Positions 13,286 to 19,465 of a stretch of 33,710 nt of DNA are shown one piece after another; within the stretch, counting starts at the first letter, position 1, and the number at the start of each line of letters is the position of its first letter. Origin of the DNA: a virus; the IMG/VR virus record IMGVR_UViG_3300025112_000086, positions 1 through 33,710 of that record; one strand, given 5' to 3'. The translations under genes were made by a program, and so were the position numbers. The notes beneath the pieces were generated by a model, which saw only the letters and a list, made by a program, of their open reading frames with translations, was not told the origin of the DNA and made no database searches.

Positions 13286-13657
13286 CTAAATTTTTTGTAG
13301 AAATTTAAAGATTGACTCCATACCCGTGGCACAAGGATCAGCCTTCCCCTTAATTAAATCTTCAATAAACCTTCCCTCATAAAGTTTTATGTCTCTCTGA
13401 CAGAGGCCCTTGGCCATGATGAAACTGTTGTGCGGGTGTTTGATATGGAAGCCAATTTGGTGAGGTGAAAACCGAATTTTTTTAACCAAATTTAACTTCA
13501 ACTCGATAGTGAAAAAGTGGCCAAAATTATTATAAACCAATAGATCAGGAGTCCCGTGTGCAGCACTATTTTCCAAGCGTGTAAATGATAATTCGCAATT
13601 ATTTTTAATATTGAACGCCTTAATTTCATGCCAAAACTTAGTCTCTCCCTTAATCAT
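13286..13657 (-). CDS. PD-(D/E)XK superfamily nuclease (VRR-NUC / resolvase-like)
   Basis: 123 residues. The core FTRLENSAAHGTPDLLVYNN is followed by HFFTIELKL: Asp38 in GTPD and Glu52-x-Lys54 in ELK are the PD...ExK catalytic set, with a helix carrying Glu11 before them. Such small phage nucleases act as Holliday junction resolvases or structure-specific nucleases during recombination and packaging. The size fits a single bare domain. It is the first leftward gene after the accessory block, and no ribosome site is evident. Confidence 0.75.
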   Translation of the reverse strand: MIKGETKFWHEIKAFNIKNNCELSFTRLENSAAHGTPDLLVYNNFGHFFTIELKLNLVKKIRFSPHQIGFHIKHPHNSFIMAKGLCQRDIKLYEGRFIEDLIKGKADPCATGMESIFKFLQKI

Positions 13658-13689
13658 TTTTCAAGTTAAGTCCAGAGCATTAAAGTTAA

Positions 13690-13914
13690 TTAAATTTTCT
13701 TAATTACTTCACCCATATTCCATTTAGATGAGTACAAAGTCATCACCAGTCTATGTGTTTCTCGGACTCCAAGTATTTTGTTTTCCATTAATTTAATGTC
13801 CTTGATGTCATAATATTTCCCGTCGGGTAAACACACCTGTACTCTTGCCTCTTGTGCTACTGGCGATTTCATAAACTTATCTAGGGCCTGTCTTAATAGC
13901 TTTCCTGATACCAT
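13690..13914 (-). CDS. Small conserved protein, unknown function
   Basis: 74 residues from ATG 13914 (a longer frame exists but would start inside the promoter). MVSGKLLRQALDKFMKSPVA, then VQVCLPDGKYYDIKDIKL, a strand pair typical of small DNA-mimic or adaptor folds, ending in a basic helix. Leftward -10 TATATT lies six bases before the ATG, so the mRNA is probably leaderless. Divergent from the small terminase gene. Confidence 0.65.
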   Translation of the reverse strand: MVSGKLLRQALDKFMKSPVAQEARVQVCLPDGKYYDIKDIKLMENKILGVRETHRLVMTLYSSKWNMGEVIKKI

Positions 13915-13916
13915 TA

Positions 13917-13950
13917 CTTGAATATATATCAAAAATAAATTATATTGCAA
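13917..13950. promoter_or_regulatory. Overlapping divergent promoters, both with leaderless geometry
   Basis: Rightward: TTGAAT (13918-13923), N17, TATATT (13941-13946), six bases, ATG 13953. Leftward: TTGCAA (13950-13945), N18, TATATT (13926-13921), six bases, ATG 13914. The two promoters overlap almost completely, so only one RNA polymerase can bind at a time and the two genes should be expressed in a mutually exclusive way. Confidence 0.7.
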
Positions 13951-13952
13951 GT

Positions 13953-14465
13953 ATGGGAGTTCCTAAAAGACTTACAGAAAAACAAATTAAGTTTGCTAAT
14001 TTAATAGTAACAGAAGAAGGTAAAAAAACTGATTCTGAATGTGCTATTGAAGCAGGTTATAAACCTGATGGTGCTTATGTCTGCGCTAGTCGACTTCAAA
14101 ATCCTGCCTTGTATCCTTTGGTTACTCAATACATTGGAAGATTAAGAGCAGAAAAATTAAAAAAATATGACATCACTTATGAAAAGCACTTGGCTGAATT
14201 AGGTAGAATCAGAGACGGCGCATTCGAAGGTAAAGCCTGGAGTGCTGCGGGTAATATGGAAATAGCTAGAGGTAAGGCTGCAGGATTTCAAAATAATAAT
14301 CACTTACACCTGCACAAGGACCTCAATAATGTGGATGAATCGGAACTAGATAAAATGTTAGCTAAAGCTTTAAATGATTTTAAACCTATCATAGATGGAG
14401 ACGCAGAAATAATTGAAGAGCCTAATTCAGGTTCAACTTCTTTATCGACACAATCACGGAAGTAG
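13953..14465 (+). CDS. terS: Terminase small subunit
   Basis: 170 residues. The N-terminal DNA-binding part reads LTEKQIKFANLIVTEEGKKT and AIEAGYKPDGAYVCASRLQN, the Terminase_2-type helix-turn-helix for recognising phage DNA. A middle oligomerisation helix region follows, then an acidic C-terminal tail that would contact TerL. TerS recognises the pac/cos site. Here it is 4.6 kb from TerL and on the opposite strand, under its own probable leaderless promoter, so its synthesis is separated from the head operon. Its end overlaps the convergent gene by 44 bp. Confidence 0.85.
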   Translation: MGVPKRLTEKQIKFANLIVTEEGKKTDSECAIEAGYKPDGAYVCASRLQNPALYPLVTQYIGRLRAEKLKKYDITYEKHLAELGRIRDGAFEGKAWSAAGNMEIARGKAAGFQNNNHLHLHKDLNNVDESELDKMLAKALNDFKPIIDGDAEIIEEPNSGSTSLSTQSRK

Positions 14466-14739
14466 GAATTATTACAGTGCTGCCTATGTCTTCAAAGGTA
14501 TTGTTTTCTTTACTTTCAATGTAATCTCTAAATATTCTAGTAACACCTTTTTTCTGACTAAGTAAATAACCTTTAGATACTGCAACAGGAAGTTTGTCTT
14601 TTTCCAATGAAGATAAACTACTCCAACCATCGTCTCCCTCGATATCAATCCATCTAATTTCCACAAAAGGATATTTAGATATATCTTTACCTAAATTTTT
14701 ATTAGATATTCTTGGAAATATTTTTCTCTTTTTTGGCAT
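14422..14739 (-). CDS. Conserved small phage protein, unknown function
   Basis: 105 residues. The core is FVEIRWIDIEGDDGWSSLSS, then a helix and a strand-rich end with IIPTSVIVSIKKL. The pattern (V/I)xWxDIxGDxGW...P.SVI is one I recall in uncharacterised small proteins of marine phages. AAGGGAG lies very close to the ATG. The end overlaps the terS end in convergent orientation, so the two mRNAs are complementary over 44 bp. Confidence 0.7.
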   Translation of the reverse strand: MPKKRKIFPRISNKNLGKDISKYPFVEIRWIDIEGDDGWSSLSSLEKDKLPVAVSKGYLLSQKKGVTRIFRDYIESKENNTFEDIGSTVIIPTSVIVSIKKLNLN

Positions 14740-15076
14740 TCTCCCTTATAGCACCAATAGGTTTTTTCTCTAGGCACATTTTTTCCTAAAAACTTTTTCT
14801 TATGCGCGCGTACGGGTTTGCTAAAAGCGTTGGTATAAGCTAATAATAGTAAATTGTAACAGCTGTAACACCATTGTAACAGCGTTTTGTTACAAAAATA
14901 TCGTCTATAAGTGTTGGTATATGCGAATAATAGTCTTTTGAAGGCCATTGTAACCATTGTAACAGCGTTTTGGAAATTGAAAAACAAAAAAATTTTTCTG
15001 GCAAAAAAAGTCTATAGGGGCTTTTACCCTAGCCCAGAGGGAAAGTGTTGTATTTATATCACACTATTGTTGTATT
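14740..15076. other. Non-coding interval with tandem iteron-like repeats
   Basis: 337 bp. A frame can be read on the minus strand but it has skewed composition and consists largely of translated repeats, so I do not call it. The interval contains the repeats at 14829-14972, then a T/A-rich stretch. Near 15028 a GGGCTTTTACCCTAGCCC-like self-complementary element is present. Confidence 0.6.
14829..14972. repeat. Two imperfect ~84-bp direct repeats with TTGTAAC iterons
   Basis: GTTGGTATAAGCTAATAATAGT at 14829 recurs as GTTGGTATATGCGAATAATAGT at 14913; CCATTGTAACAGCGTTTTG at 14871 recurs at 14954. Within these, (T/C)TGTAAC occurs at 14854, 14863, 14874, 14948 and 14957, with the inverse GTTACAA at 14889. 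Spacing of 9-11 bp matches one helical turn. This is the look of an iteron or multi-operator region. Confidence 0.75.
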
Positions 15077-15280
15077 TTAGCCACACTCCCAACAATATCC
15101 ACGTAGACTAGAGCTTTCATTTTTATATAAATAATTATCACACTTTTTAGCTTTGCATATAACAGTGCCTTTTAAACCATCTGTTGACGGTTTCTTACCA
15201 AATATTTCATTAAAATTTTTTCGGTAAGTGTTGTTGGATGGTCTTGTAATACCATCAAACGTTCTACCTTTTTCTTTCAT
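15077..15280 (-). CDS. Small conserved protein with C-terminal zinc-ribbon-like cysteines
   Basis: 67 residues: MKEKGRTFDGITRPSNNTYR, then NFNEIFGKK and a cysteine set CKAKKC...GYCWEC. The first part (GRTxDGxxRPSNxxYxxNFxxIFG) is a pattern I recall in marine phages. Four cysteines in CxxxxC...CxxC could bind zinc. It overlaps the upstream gene by 4 bp. A transcription or translation regulator is possible; unproven. Confidence 0.7.
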   Translation of the reverse strand: MKEKGRTFDGITRPSNNTYRKNFNEIFGKKPSTDGLKGTVICKAKKCDNYLYKNESSSLRGYCWECG

Positions 15281-15570
15281 ATTAACCTCAATTGTTTAAA
15301 TTTATTTTTTTTATAAAAAAGTTCATTAGCTGTACTTCTAAAATAAACATAAATTCCTGGATTATCTTCCTCAATTAAATGATTGACAATACCCCATGTA
15401 CGAAATCTTGAACCATAAACTTTTTTACCACCACCCATAGATTTAGGAATTTTAATAAAATTATTCTGTTTAAATAAATTTACTTTTACAAAAGCTCTCT
15501 TAGTTTTAGCAGCTTTAAACAAATAACCTTGTTTCGTTAGGAAGCTAGGGTAATAACCATATTTTTTCAT
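15277..15570 (-). CDS. Hypothetical basic protein
   Basis: 97 residues from ATG 15570 (MKKYGYYPSFLTKQGYLF), preceded by AAAAAAGGAGAAAAA. The longer frame upstream would begin inside the promoter and is not used. The protein is rich in Lys, Phe and Tyr, beta-prone, and ends FYKKNKFKQLRLI. Not recognised. Its promoter carries a perfect TAGG-N6-TAGG box. Confidence 0.65.
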   Translation of the reverse strand: MKKYGYYPSFLTKQGYLFKAAKTKRAFVKVNLFKQNNFIKIPKSMGGGKKVYGSRFRTWGIVNHLIEEDNPGIYVYFRSTANELFYKKNKFKQLRLI

Positions 15571-15585
15571 TTTTTCTCCTTTTTT

Positions 15586-15624
15586 ATATAAATAGGATAT
15601 TATAGGAGAGTAAAACAATGTCAA
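15586..15624 (-). promoter_or_regulatory. Promoter with double TAGG box for the 15570 gene
   Basis: Leftward TTTACT (15614-15609), 17-nt spacer CTCCTATAATATCCTAT, TTATAT. A perfect TTGACA at 15624-15619 lies further upstream and could pair with TATAAT at a short spacing. On the plus strand the box is TAGG (15593) N6 TAGG (15603). Confidence 0.65.
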
Positions 15625-15633
15625 CATAATAAT

Positions 15634-16329
15634 TTAATTATCCACAATTTTTTTCTGCTTGTAATATTGGTCTACTTTCTTCCACCATTCGTTCGCATAA
15701 TGTTTGAATTCTTCGCCTTCTACGCGAAATTCTTGATACAATAAATCTTTACTACACATTAGAATGATTCCAAACTGAATATTAGTTTGATAAATTTGGT
15801 TATGGGCAATAGCATATCCTGCTAGTTGTAAAAAATAATCCTCGATCCATTCTTTTCGTTTCGGTTTATTTGTTTGTTTAAAATCTATGATAGCTTCTTT
15901 GCCTTCGTATATTCCAACTCCATCACTGGCCCCTGCGTACATTTCAGGATAAAATAAAACACATTCCGCAGCCCATAACTCTTCAAGTTTATTTTTTAAT
16001 CCCTGGTCCGCGATTATTTGTGCCATCTTTGTAGCCAACTGTCCTTCAGGAGTTAGATCTACGACAGGTCTATTAAGCATATATCCTTCAAGAACCGAGT
16101 GCATAAGAGTTCCTCTCGATGCTGCGTTGTCCGTGATCTTTGAAGCGTTTTCTTCACCTACTCGAGAACGCCACGCCGCTAATGAAGCTTTTTTCTCTTC
16201 ACTTTCGCAGGCCTTTAATATACTTGTAACACTTGGTAACTTTTCGTCACCTACTAAGTAATGTCTTTTACCATCTATTATTCTTCGAGTCGAAGTCGGG
16301 TAGTAAAACTTTTTATTTATTTTTATCAT
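15634..16329 (-). CDS. RecB-like PD-(D/E)XK exonuclease
   Basis: 231 residues. LPSVTSILKACESEEKK, WRSRVGEENASKITDNAAS and RGTLMHSVLEGYM at 31-83 form the helical front of the MGME1/Cas4-like phage exonuclease fold. The active site is GASDGVGIYEGKEAIIDFKQ (Asp136, Asp149-x-Lys151) and EDYFLQLAGYA carries the motif-III Gln168. This enzyme degrades DNA ends and is the usual phage recombination or host-DNA-recycling exonuclease. It overlaps the small lipoprotein gene by 17 bp and belongs to the leftward middle-gene operon. Confidence 0.85.
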   Translation of the reverse strand: MIKINKKFYYPTSTRRIIDGKRHYLVGDEKLPSVTSILKACESEEKKASLAAWRSRVGEENASKITDNAASRGTLMHSVLEGYMLNRPVVDLTPEGQLATKMAQIIADQGLKNKLEELWAAECVLFYPEMYAGASDGVGIYEGKEAIIDFKQTNKPKRKEWIEDYFLQLAGYAIAHNQIYQTNIQFGIILMCSKDLLYQEFRVEGEEFKHYANEWWKKVDQYYKQKKIVDN

Positions 16330-16420
16330 TCGTTAGTATCCATCTTACCATTGTTGTTGAAGGATCATAGCCATCAAACTTTGCGCTACATCCACTCAAC
16401 AATATTAATATAATAAACAT
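16313..16420 (-). CDS. 35-residue predicted lipoprotein (o-spanin-like or exclusion protein)
   Basis: MFIILILLSGCSAKFDGYDP, then a short polar tail. LLSGC is a good lipobox: a signal peptide of ten residues and Cys11 for lipid attachment, leaving a mature peptide of ~25 residues. It lies between the HNH and exonuclease genes, overlapping the exonuclease start by 17 bp, with translational coupling as the likely start mechanism. Small phage lipoproteins act as outer-membrane spanin subunits or in superinfection exclusion; it is not next to the endolysin, which leaves the role open. Confidence 0.6.
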   Translation of the reverse strand: MFIILILLSGCSAKFDGYDPSTTMVRWILTNDKNK

Positions 16421-16421
16421 T

Positions 16422-16889
16422 CTAATCACGTATAAATTCTCCACCTACTCTTAAATAATTTTTCCAATCATCTGGATTACTATCTCTTTTTTTATCATTA
16501 CAAGAAACACAACAAAAGACAATATTATCAGTACGATACGTCAATCTCGGGTCATATCTATCAATACTAAAATTAGTTTTTATCTGTCCTTTACGACCTT
16601 GGTAGCCTTTACCTCTGGTCCCCATCCTAGCTTTAAATGTAAAAGGTAATTCGCAATACCTACAAATTCTACCATCAGACTCTGGAAATTTTTCTTTCAT
16701 ATTAATGATATGATTCATGTACAAACGCCATATTTCTTTTTTATCTATTTCAGGAATATGCCCACCGTATTTTGCATAACTAGGTTTAAATTTAGCAGAA
16801 ATACATCTAGTTACATATCCACGTTCCGAGTTTTGATATTCAAAATCTTTCTGTACTCTTCTAGAATCATGAGGATTTTTATAACCCAT
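16422..16889 (-). CDS. HNH endonuclease
   Basis: 155 residues from ATG 16889, which overlaps the methyltransferase-like stop (TAATG); the longer frame is not needed. ICRYCELPF and CCVSCNDKK form the two zinc CxxC knuckles and enclose TNFSIDRYDPRLTYRTDNIV, where the SIDR..D and DNIV elements match HNH homing-type nucleases (the first His is replaced by Ile-Asp). It cuts DNA, in packaging or as a selfish homing enzyme. No intron is visible around it. The compact operon position suggests a resident gene. Confidence 0.8.
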   Translation of the reverse strand: MGYKNPHDSRRVQKDFEYQNSERGYVTRCISAKFKPSYAKYGGHIPEIDKKEIWRLYMNHIINMKEKFPESDGRICRYCELPFTFKARMGTRGKGYQGRKGQIKTNFSIDRYDPRLTYRTDNIVFCCVSCNDKKRDSNPDDWKNYLRVGGEFIRD

Positions 16890-17551
16890 TATGATTTCAT
16901 TAGTCCGTTCGATTTTTCTAAGCATACCTTTTGTTTACCTTGTTCTATTAAATAAAAGTCATAGTGAGTCAACGCCTGTTGAATCGATCGCATATCGTAA
17001 GTATCTACATCATCAAATACAAATCTAGTACCTACGTTTGAACGATTAGCAAAGAATAAAGCTTCATGTAATACTGCAGCGGTGGTGTGTGGACCATCGA
17101 AGTGTACAAAATCATAATTGTTCATGATCTTTTTTTGACCTTTGTAATAGATAGGTACACCTTGACCAAACGCATTAAAGTATTCAATGTCTTCCAACTG
17201 ATATAAAATAAAATTTTCGTGTTTATTAAAAGCAGTTAAGAAAGTTTGTTTCATGGAGTTGGGGTAGGTTGGAGTTTTAAACGAACCATCTGGATTATAT
17301 AATATATTACCATCAAAATCTGTCCACCTAGGGACCACACCTGCTTGTGGATCCACATGATCATAAGTTATGTCACCATAAGGATCTATACCTATGTGAA
17401 AATTATTTTTATTTTTAAGATTTTCCATAATAACATGAGAACCATAGCCTTCTCTTACCCCTATCTCGACACTTAAATAAAAGTCTCGAGGGCTTAATTC
17501 ACTTGCCCATTTAGCTAATAAATTATAGTCTCCACTGTCTCCCTTAAGCAT
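16889..17551 (-). CDS. Class I SAM-dependent methyltransferase-like protein (Methyltransf_24 type)
   Basis: 220 residues. Motif I is VEIGVREGYG at 28-37, followed by HIGIDPYGD with the acidic ribose-binding residue. Later come YDFVHFDGPHT and TRFVFDDVDTYDM, whose Asp residues resemble the metal-binding strands of TylF/FkbM-like O-methyltransferases. It probably methylates a small molecule or a glycan rather than DNA, as no DNA-methylase DPPY/NPPF motif is present. It sits in a leftward operon between a coiled-coil protein and the HNH nuclease. The substrate is unknown; host-surface or virion glycan modification is a guess. Confidence 0.75.
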   Translation of the reverse strand: MLKGDSGDYNLLAKWASELSPRDFYLSVEIGVREGYGSHVIMENLKNKNNFHIGIDPYGDITYDHVDPQAGVVPRWTDFDGNILYNPDGSFKTPTYPNSMKQTFLTAFNKHENFILYQLEDIEYFNAFGQGVPIYYKGQKKIMNNYDFVHFDGPHTTAAVLHEALFFANRSNVGTRFVFDDVDTYDMRSIQQALTHYDFYLIEQGKQKVCLEKSNGLMKS

Positions 17552-17769
17552 TAATTTTCCTTTATATATAGTTTAGATCGAAGAGATCTAACTTCTTCGA
17601 TTAATTTTTCGTTGTATTGATGTAGTTTTTCATTTCTAAATTTTAATACTTCTATTTGTTTAGTGAGATCAGAAGGGCCTCGATCATCTGTTTCAAGACC
17701 CTTCTTTTTCAGGAGCTCTAGTTTTTCAACTAGTTTATGATATTCTTTTATATCTTCTTCTGACATCAT
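17551..17769 (-). CDS. Small coiled-coil protein
   Basis: 72 residues, two long charged helices (EEDIKEYHKLVEKLELLKKK and LTKQIEVLKFRNEKLHQYNE) joined by a DDRGPS turn; a classic helical hairpin or dimeric coiled coil. It starts ATGATG, either codon possible; the first overlaps the upstream stop. No homology-based function. May be a regulator's oligomerisation partner. Confidence 0.65.
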   Translation of the reverse strand: MMSEEDIKEYHKLVEKLELLKKKGLETDDRGPSDLTKQIEVLKFRNEKLHQYNEKLIEEVRSLRSKLYIKEN

Positions 17770-17939
17770 AATTTTTTTCTAAGTTCCTCTACGTATTTTA
17801 TTGTTTCTTTGTCTAACACCTCACCTTGTGCCCCACAGTCAGGACAATTAGCGTGTTGTTCCTCATGTGCTTCTTCATAAGGAACTCTTACAAAGCCATT
17901 GCCTTTACATTTGGGACAGACAATATACCCTTCTTTCAT
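17766..17939 (-). CDS. DnaJ-type zinc-finger small protein
   Basis: 57 residues: MKEGYIVCPKCKGNGFVRVP, a Glu-rich linker, then ANCPDCGAQGEV and a charged helix. CPKCKGNG and CPDCGAQG are the paired CxxCxGxG motifs of the DnaJ zinc centre and of similar phage proteins, giving one zinc site. The overlap at both ends (ATGA) places it inside the operon. A redox or chaperone-like adapter or an RNA-polymerase contact is conceivable. I recall this family in marine phages without a proven role. Confidence 0.8.
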   Translation of the reverse strand: MKEGYIVCPKCKGNGFVRVPYEEAHEEQHANCPDCGAQGEVLDKETIKYVEELRKKL

Positions 17940-18169
17940 GAAGCCTTCTTTGATACTTCAGCTTCTAAAAGTAAAGGCTCTCTAGTGAACTCAAAAGCAT
18001 CATCTGAATTAATTAAAATTTGAATAGTGTGCTCTGAGTTTTTGTCTTGTAACATTTCTGCTGCTACTTTAAATTTTGTAGCTTCTTCAAATGTGTCTGC
18101 CTCTTTAATTACATTCACACTATCACTTGAATATTGAAAATGTATTCTTTTTACTACCGTATATTTCAT
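17936..18169 (-). CDS. Small conserved protein, unknown function
   Basis: 77 residues: MKYTVVKRIHFQYSSDSVNV starts with two strands, a helix EATKFKVAAEMLQDK and further strands follow, ending in a Lys/Ser tail. AAAGGAGAAAGT before the ATG is a strong ribosome site. The alpha-beta build resembles small regulatory or adaptor folds. It is between the ribbon-helix-helix gene and the zinc-finger gene. No motif settles the function. Confidence 0.65.
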   Translation of the reverse strand: MKYTVVKRIHFQYSSDSVNVIKEADTFEEATKFKVAAEMLQDKNSEHTIQILINSDDAFEFTREPLLLEAEVSKKAS

Positions 18170-18187
18170 ACTTTCTCCTTTATTGGT

Positions 18188-18358
18188 TTATTTAAGTTTG
18201 CCATTTAAACGTTTGGCTTCTTTGTTTACTAGAATAGTTACTACCTGTGCTCTCGATACATTCGGATCATCGGGTACTAACACTTTTCTAATTTTGTCAA
18301 TCTTCGAATACGTCTCATTTTTTACTGAGATGTTTTTGTATTTGCTAAAATCAGTCAT
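18188..18358 (-). CDS. Ribbon-helix-helix DNA-binding regulator
   Basis: 56 residues. The strand NISVKNETYSKIDKIRKVL leads into a first helix, a turn with DDPNVSRAQ and a second helix VVTILVNKEAKRL, the Arc/MetJ/CopG order; the SRAQVV turn caps the second helix as usual. These dimers bind direct or inverted repeats about 10 bp apart on one DNA face. The operon promoter (18392-18420) carries a TAGGATATCC box, so autoregulation is likely. It is the only clear phage-type repressor fold in the window and may bind all the TAGG boxes (inference). AAAGGAT precedes the ATG. Confidence 0.7.
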   Translation of the reverse strand: MTDFSKYKNISVKNETYSKIDKIRKVLVPDDPNVSRAQVVTILVNKEAKRLNGKLK

Positions 18359-18391
18359 TTGTTATATCCTTTCTTTTTTTAACATAAGGAT

Positions 18392-18420
18392 ATCCTACAA
18401 AATATTATTCTTTGTGTCAA
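18392..18420 (-). promoter_or_regulatory. Promoter of the ribbon-helix-helix operon with palindromic box
   Basis: Leftward TTGACA, N17, TAGGAT as -10, overlapping the palindrome AGGATATCCT. The box covers the -10 instead of the spacer, an arrangement suited to autorepression. Confidence 0.65.
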
Positions 18421-18428
18421 TAATTATT

Positions 18429-18647
18429 TTAAATAATTTTATCGGGCTTGCATGAAAATTTAGTATAAGCCCTATAACTATTTGTCCATTCTGGGTCAAA
18501 TCCTGATATTAATTTATGTGAATAATCGTAACCATAAACTATACAACTACTGTAATCATTAAATAATACAACTGGTGTAGGTATAATTTTGCATTGATTA
18601 ACTGCAAATTCGCTGCATAAAACCATAAGTAAAACGATTTTGGTCAC
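18429..18647 (-). CDS. Small secreted cysteine-containing protein (GTG start)
   Basis: 72 residues. The N-terminus VLLMVLCSEFAVNQC is a short signal peptide; the exported part has Cys at 35 and 67 (SSCIVYGYDYS, KFSCKPDKI), enough for one disulfide in the periplasm. The start is GTG 18647, overlapping the upstream TAG. The family (small periplasmic FDPxx..R.YT.F.CxP) is one I recall in marine phages. Possibly a lysis accessory or exclusion protein, judged from its place near the lysis genes. Confidence 0.7.
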   Translation of the reverse strand: MTKIVLLMVLCSEFAVNQCKIIPTPVVLFNDYSSCIVYGYDYSHKLISGFDPEWTNSYRAYTKFSCKPDKII

Positions 18648-18778
18648 TAACCCTGACCTTTATATCTAGTAAGTTTCTTTTGCCTTTTTTCCGACTTATT
18701 TAATGATTTTTTATGTTGACGGGGTCCTCTTTTTTTAGGCTTATCTCGAACTACAAAGTCTTTAAATTTTCTAGCCAT
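18647..18778 (-). CDS. 43-residue very basic protein
   Basis: MARKFKDFVVRDKPKKRGPR, then QHKKSLNKSEKRQKKLTRYK, ending GQG. It contains a PKKRGPRQHKK core that I recall as conserved across pelagiphages. Half the residues are Lys/Arg/Gln. It overlaps both neighbours (TAATG, TAGTG). Probable nucleic-acid or ribosome contact; no known function. Confidence 0.8.
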   Translation of the reverse strand: MARKFKDFVVRDKPKKRGPRQHKKSLNKSEKRQKKLTRYKGQG

Positions 18779-18999
18779 TATTTAGAACGTTCTTTTACCC
18801 ATTTTTTATCGCTTTCATCTAGCTTTAAATATCTTATGCTGCCATTAATATGTTGTCTAGTATCAGCGCCACAGTTTGTACACCTGTAATACTCTGTAAC
18901 AATTGCAACTAAAATAGCTTCTTCATTACATTCTTCACAAATACCTGTAACCGTATCTATTCTGTGAAATATTTTAAATTTATCCGACAACTTTACCAT
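18778..18999 (-). CDS. Zinc-ribbon protein
   Basis: 73 residues from ATG 18999; a longer frame exists but overlaps the endolysin gene more. KIFHRIDTVTGICEECNEE and YYRCTNCGADTRQ give a CxxC...CxxC zinc ribbon, followed by a strand and a charged helix KLDESDKKWVKERSK. Such ribbons occur in small phage proteins binding RNA polymerase or nucleic acid. It overlaps the endolysin end by 20 bp. Confidence 0.7.
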   Translation of the reverse strand: MVKLSDKFKIFHRIDTVTGICEECNEEAILVAIVTEYYRCTNCGADTRQHINGSIRYLKLDESDKKWVKERSK

Positions 19000-19465
19000 C
19001 CTTCCATTCCATATCTGGAAGACCTTCGGTGTATTTTTTCCCGTCAAAAGTAAGAACTTGTTTTCTATTTGATCCAGATTCGTGATAACTTATGTGGACC
19101 CAGCCCCCTGCGGGATCGTCCTTGTCGTAATACTCCATTATCAATTGATCGAAGTCCACGTTATTTTGTAGCCAGTAAGCTGTCTTAATGTTGGGCACTC
19201 CAAATATCTCTAGGTCGACGGCCTGGCCCTTCGCATGCTGCGATGTCTTTTTGCTGCCGATCGCTTCACAAAGCGCCTCGCTCCGGTAGCCCGAGGTAAT
19301 CGTAACTGGCCTGTCAAAATGTGCACGTAGCGGTTCAAGAACCTCATAACATAGATCACCTAAACTTTTAATCTCACCTGCTCCTGGTGTATTATCAATG
19401 CCCCTACGTTGAGCAGTCATCGATTTGGTCATCTCTTTAAGAGTAAAGTTTTTACTAAGTTGCAT
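18980..19465 (-). CDS. Endolysin: M15-family D-Ala-D-Ala peptidase
   Basis: 161 residues: LSKNFTLKEMTKSMTAQRRG, an N-terminal helical part, then TITSGYRSEALCEAIGS and SQHAKGQAVDLEIFG, with the third metal ligand in GWVHISY. His77, Asp84 and His124 match the Zn ligands of Peptidase_M15_3. It cuts peptidoglycan cross-bridge peptides at lysis. It is unusually GC-rich against its neighbours, a sign of a different recent history. No signal peptide, so a holin (4557-4946 or a gene nearby) must let it through. Confidence 0.9.
   Translation of the reverse strand: MQLSKNFTLKEMTKSMTAQRRGIDNTPGAGEIKSLGDLCYEVLEPLRAHFDRPVTITSGYRSEALCEAIGSKKTSQHAKGQAVDLEIFGVPNIKTAYWLQNNVDFDQLIMEYYDKDDPAGGWVHISYHESGSNRKQVLTFDGKKYTEGLPDMEWKDGKVVG

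Noticed and set aside
14691-14987. Minus-strand ORF of 98 codons over the iteron-like repeats
   Set aside because: The FAYTNTY and LLAYTNAF segments are translated copies of the 84-bp repeat; the ORF overlaps the next gene and has no ribosome site.
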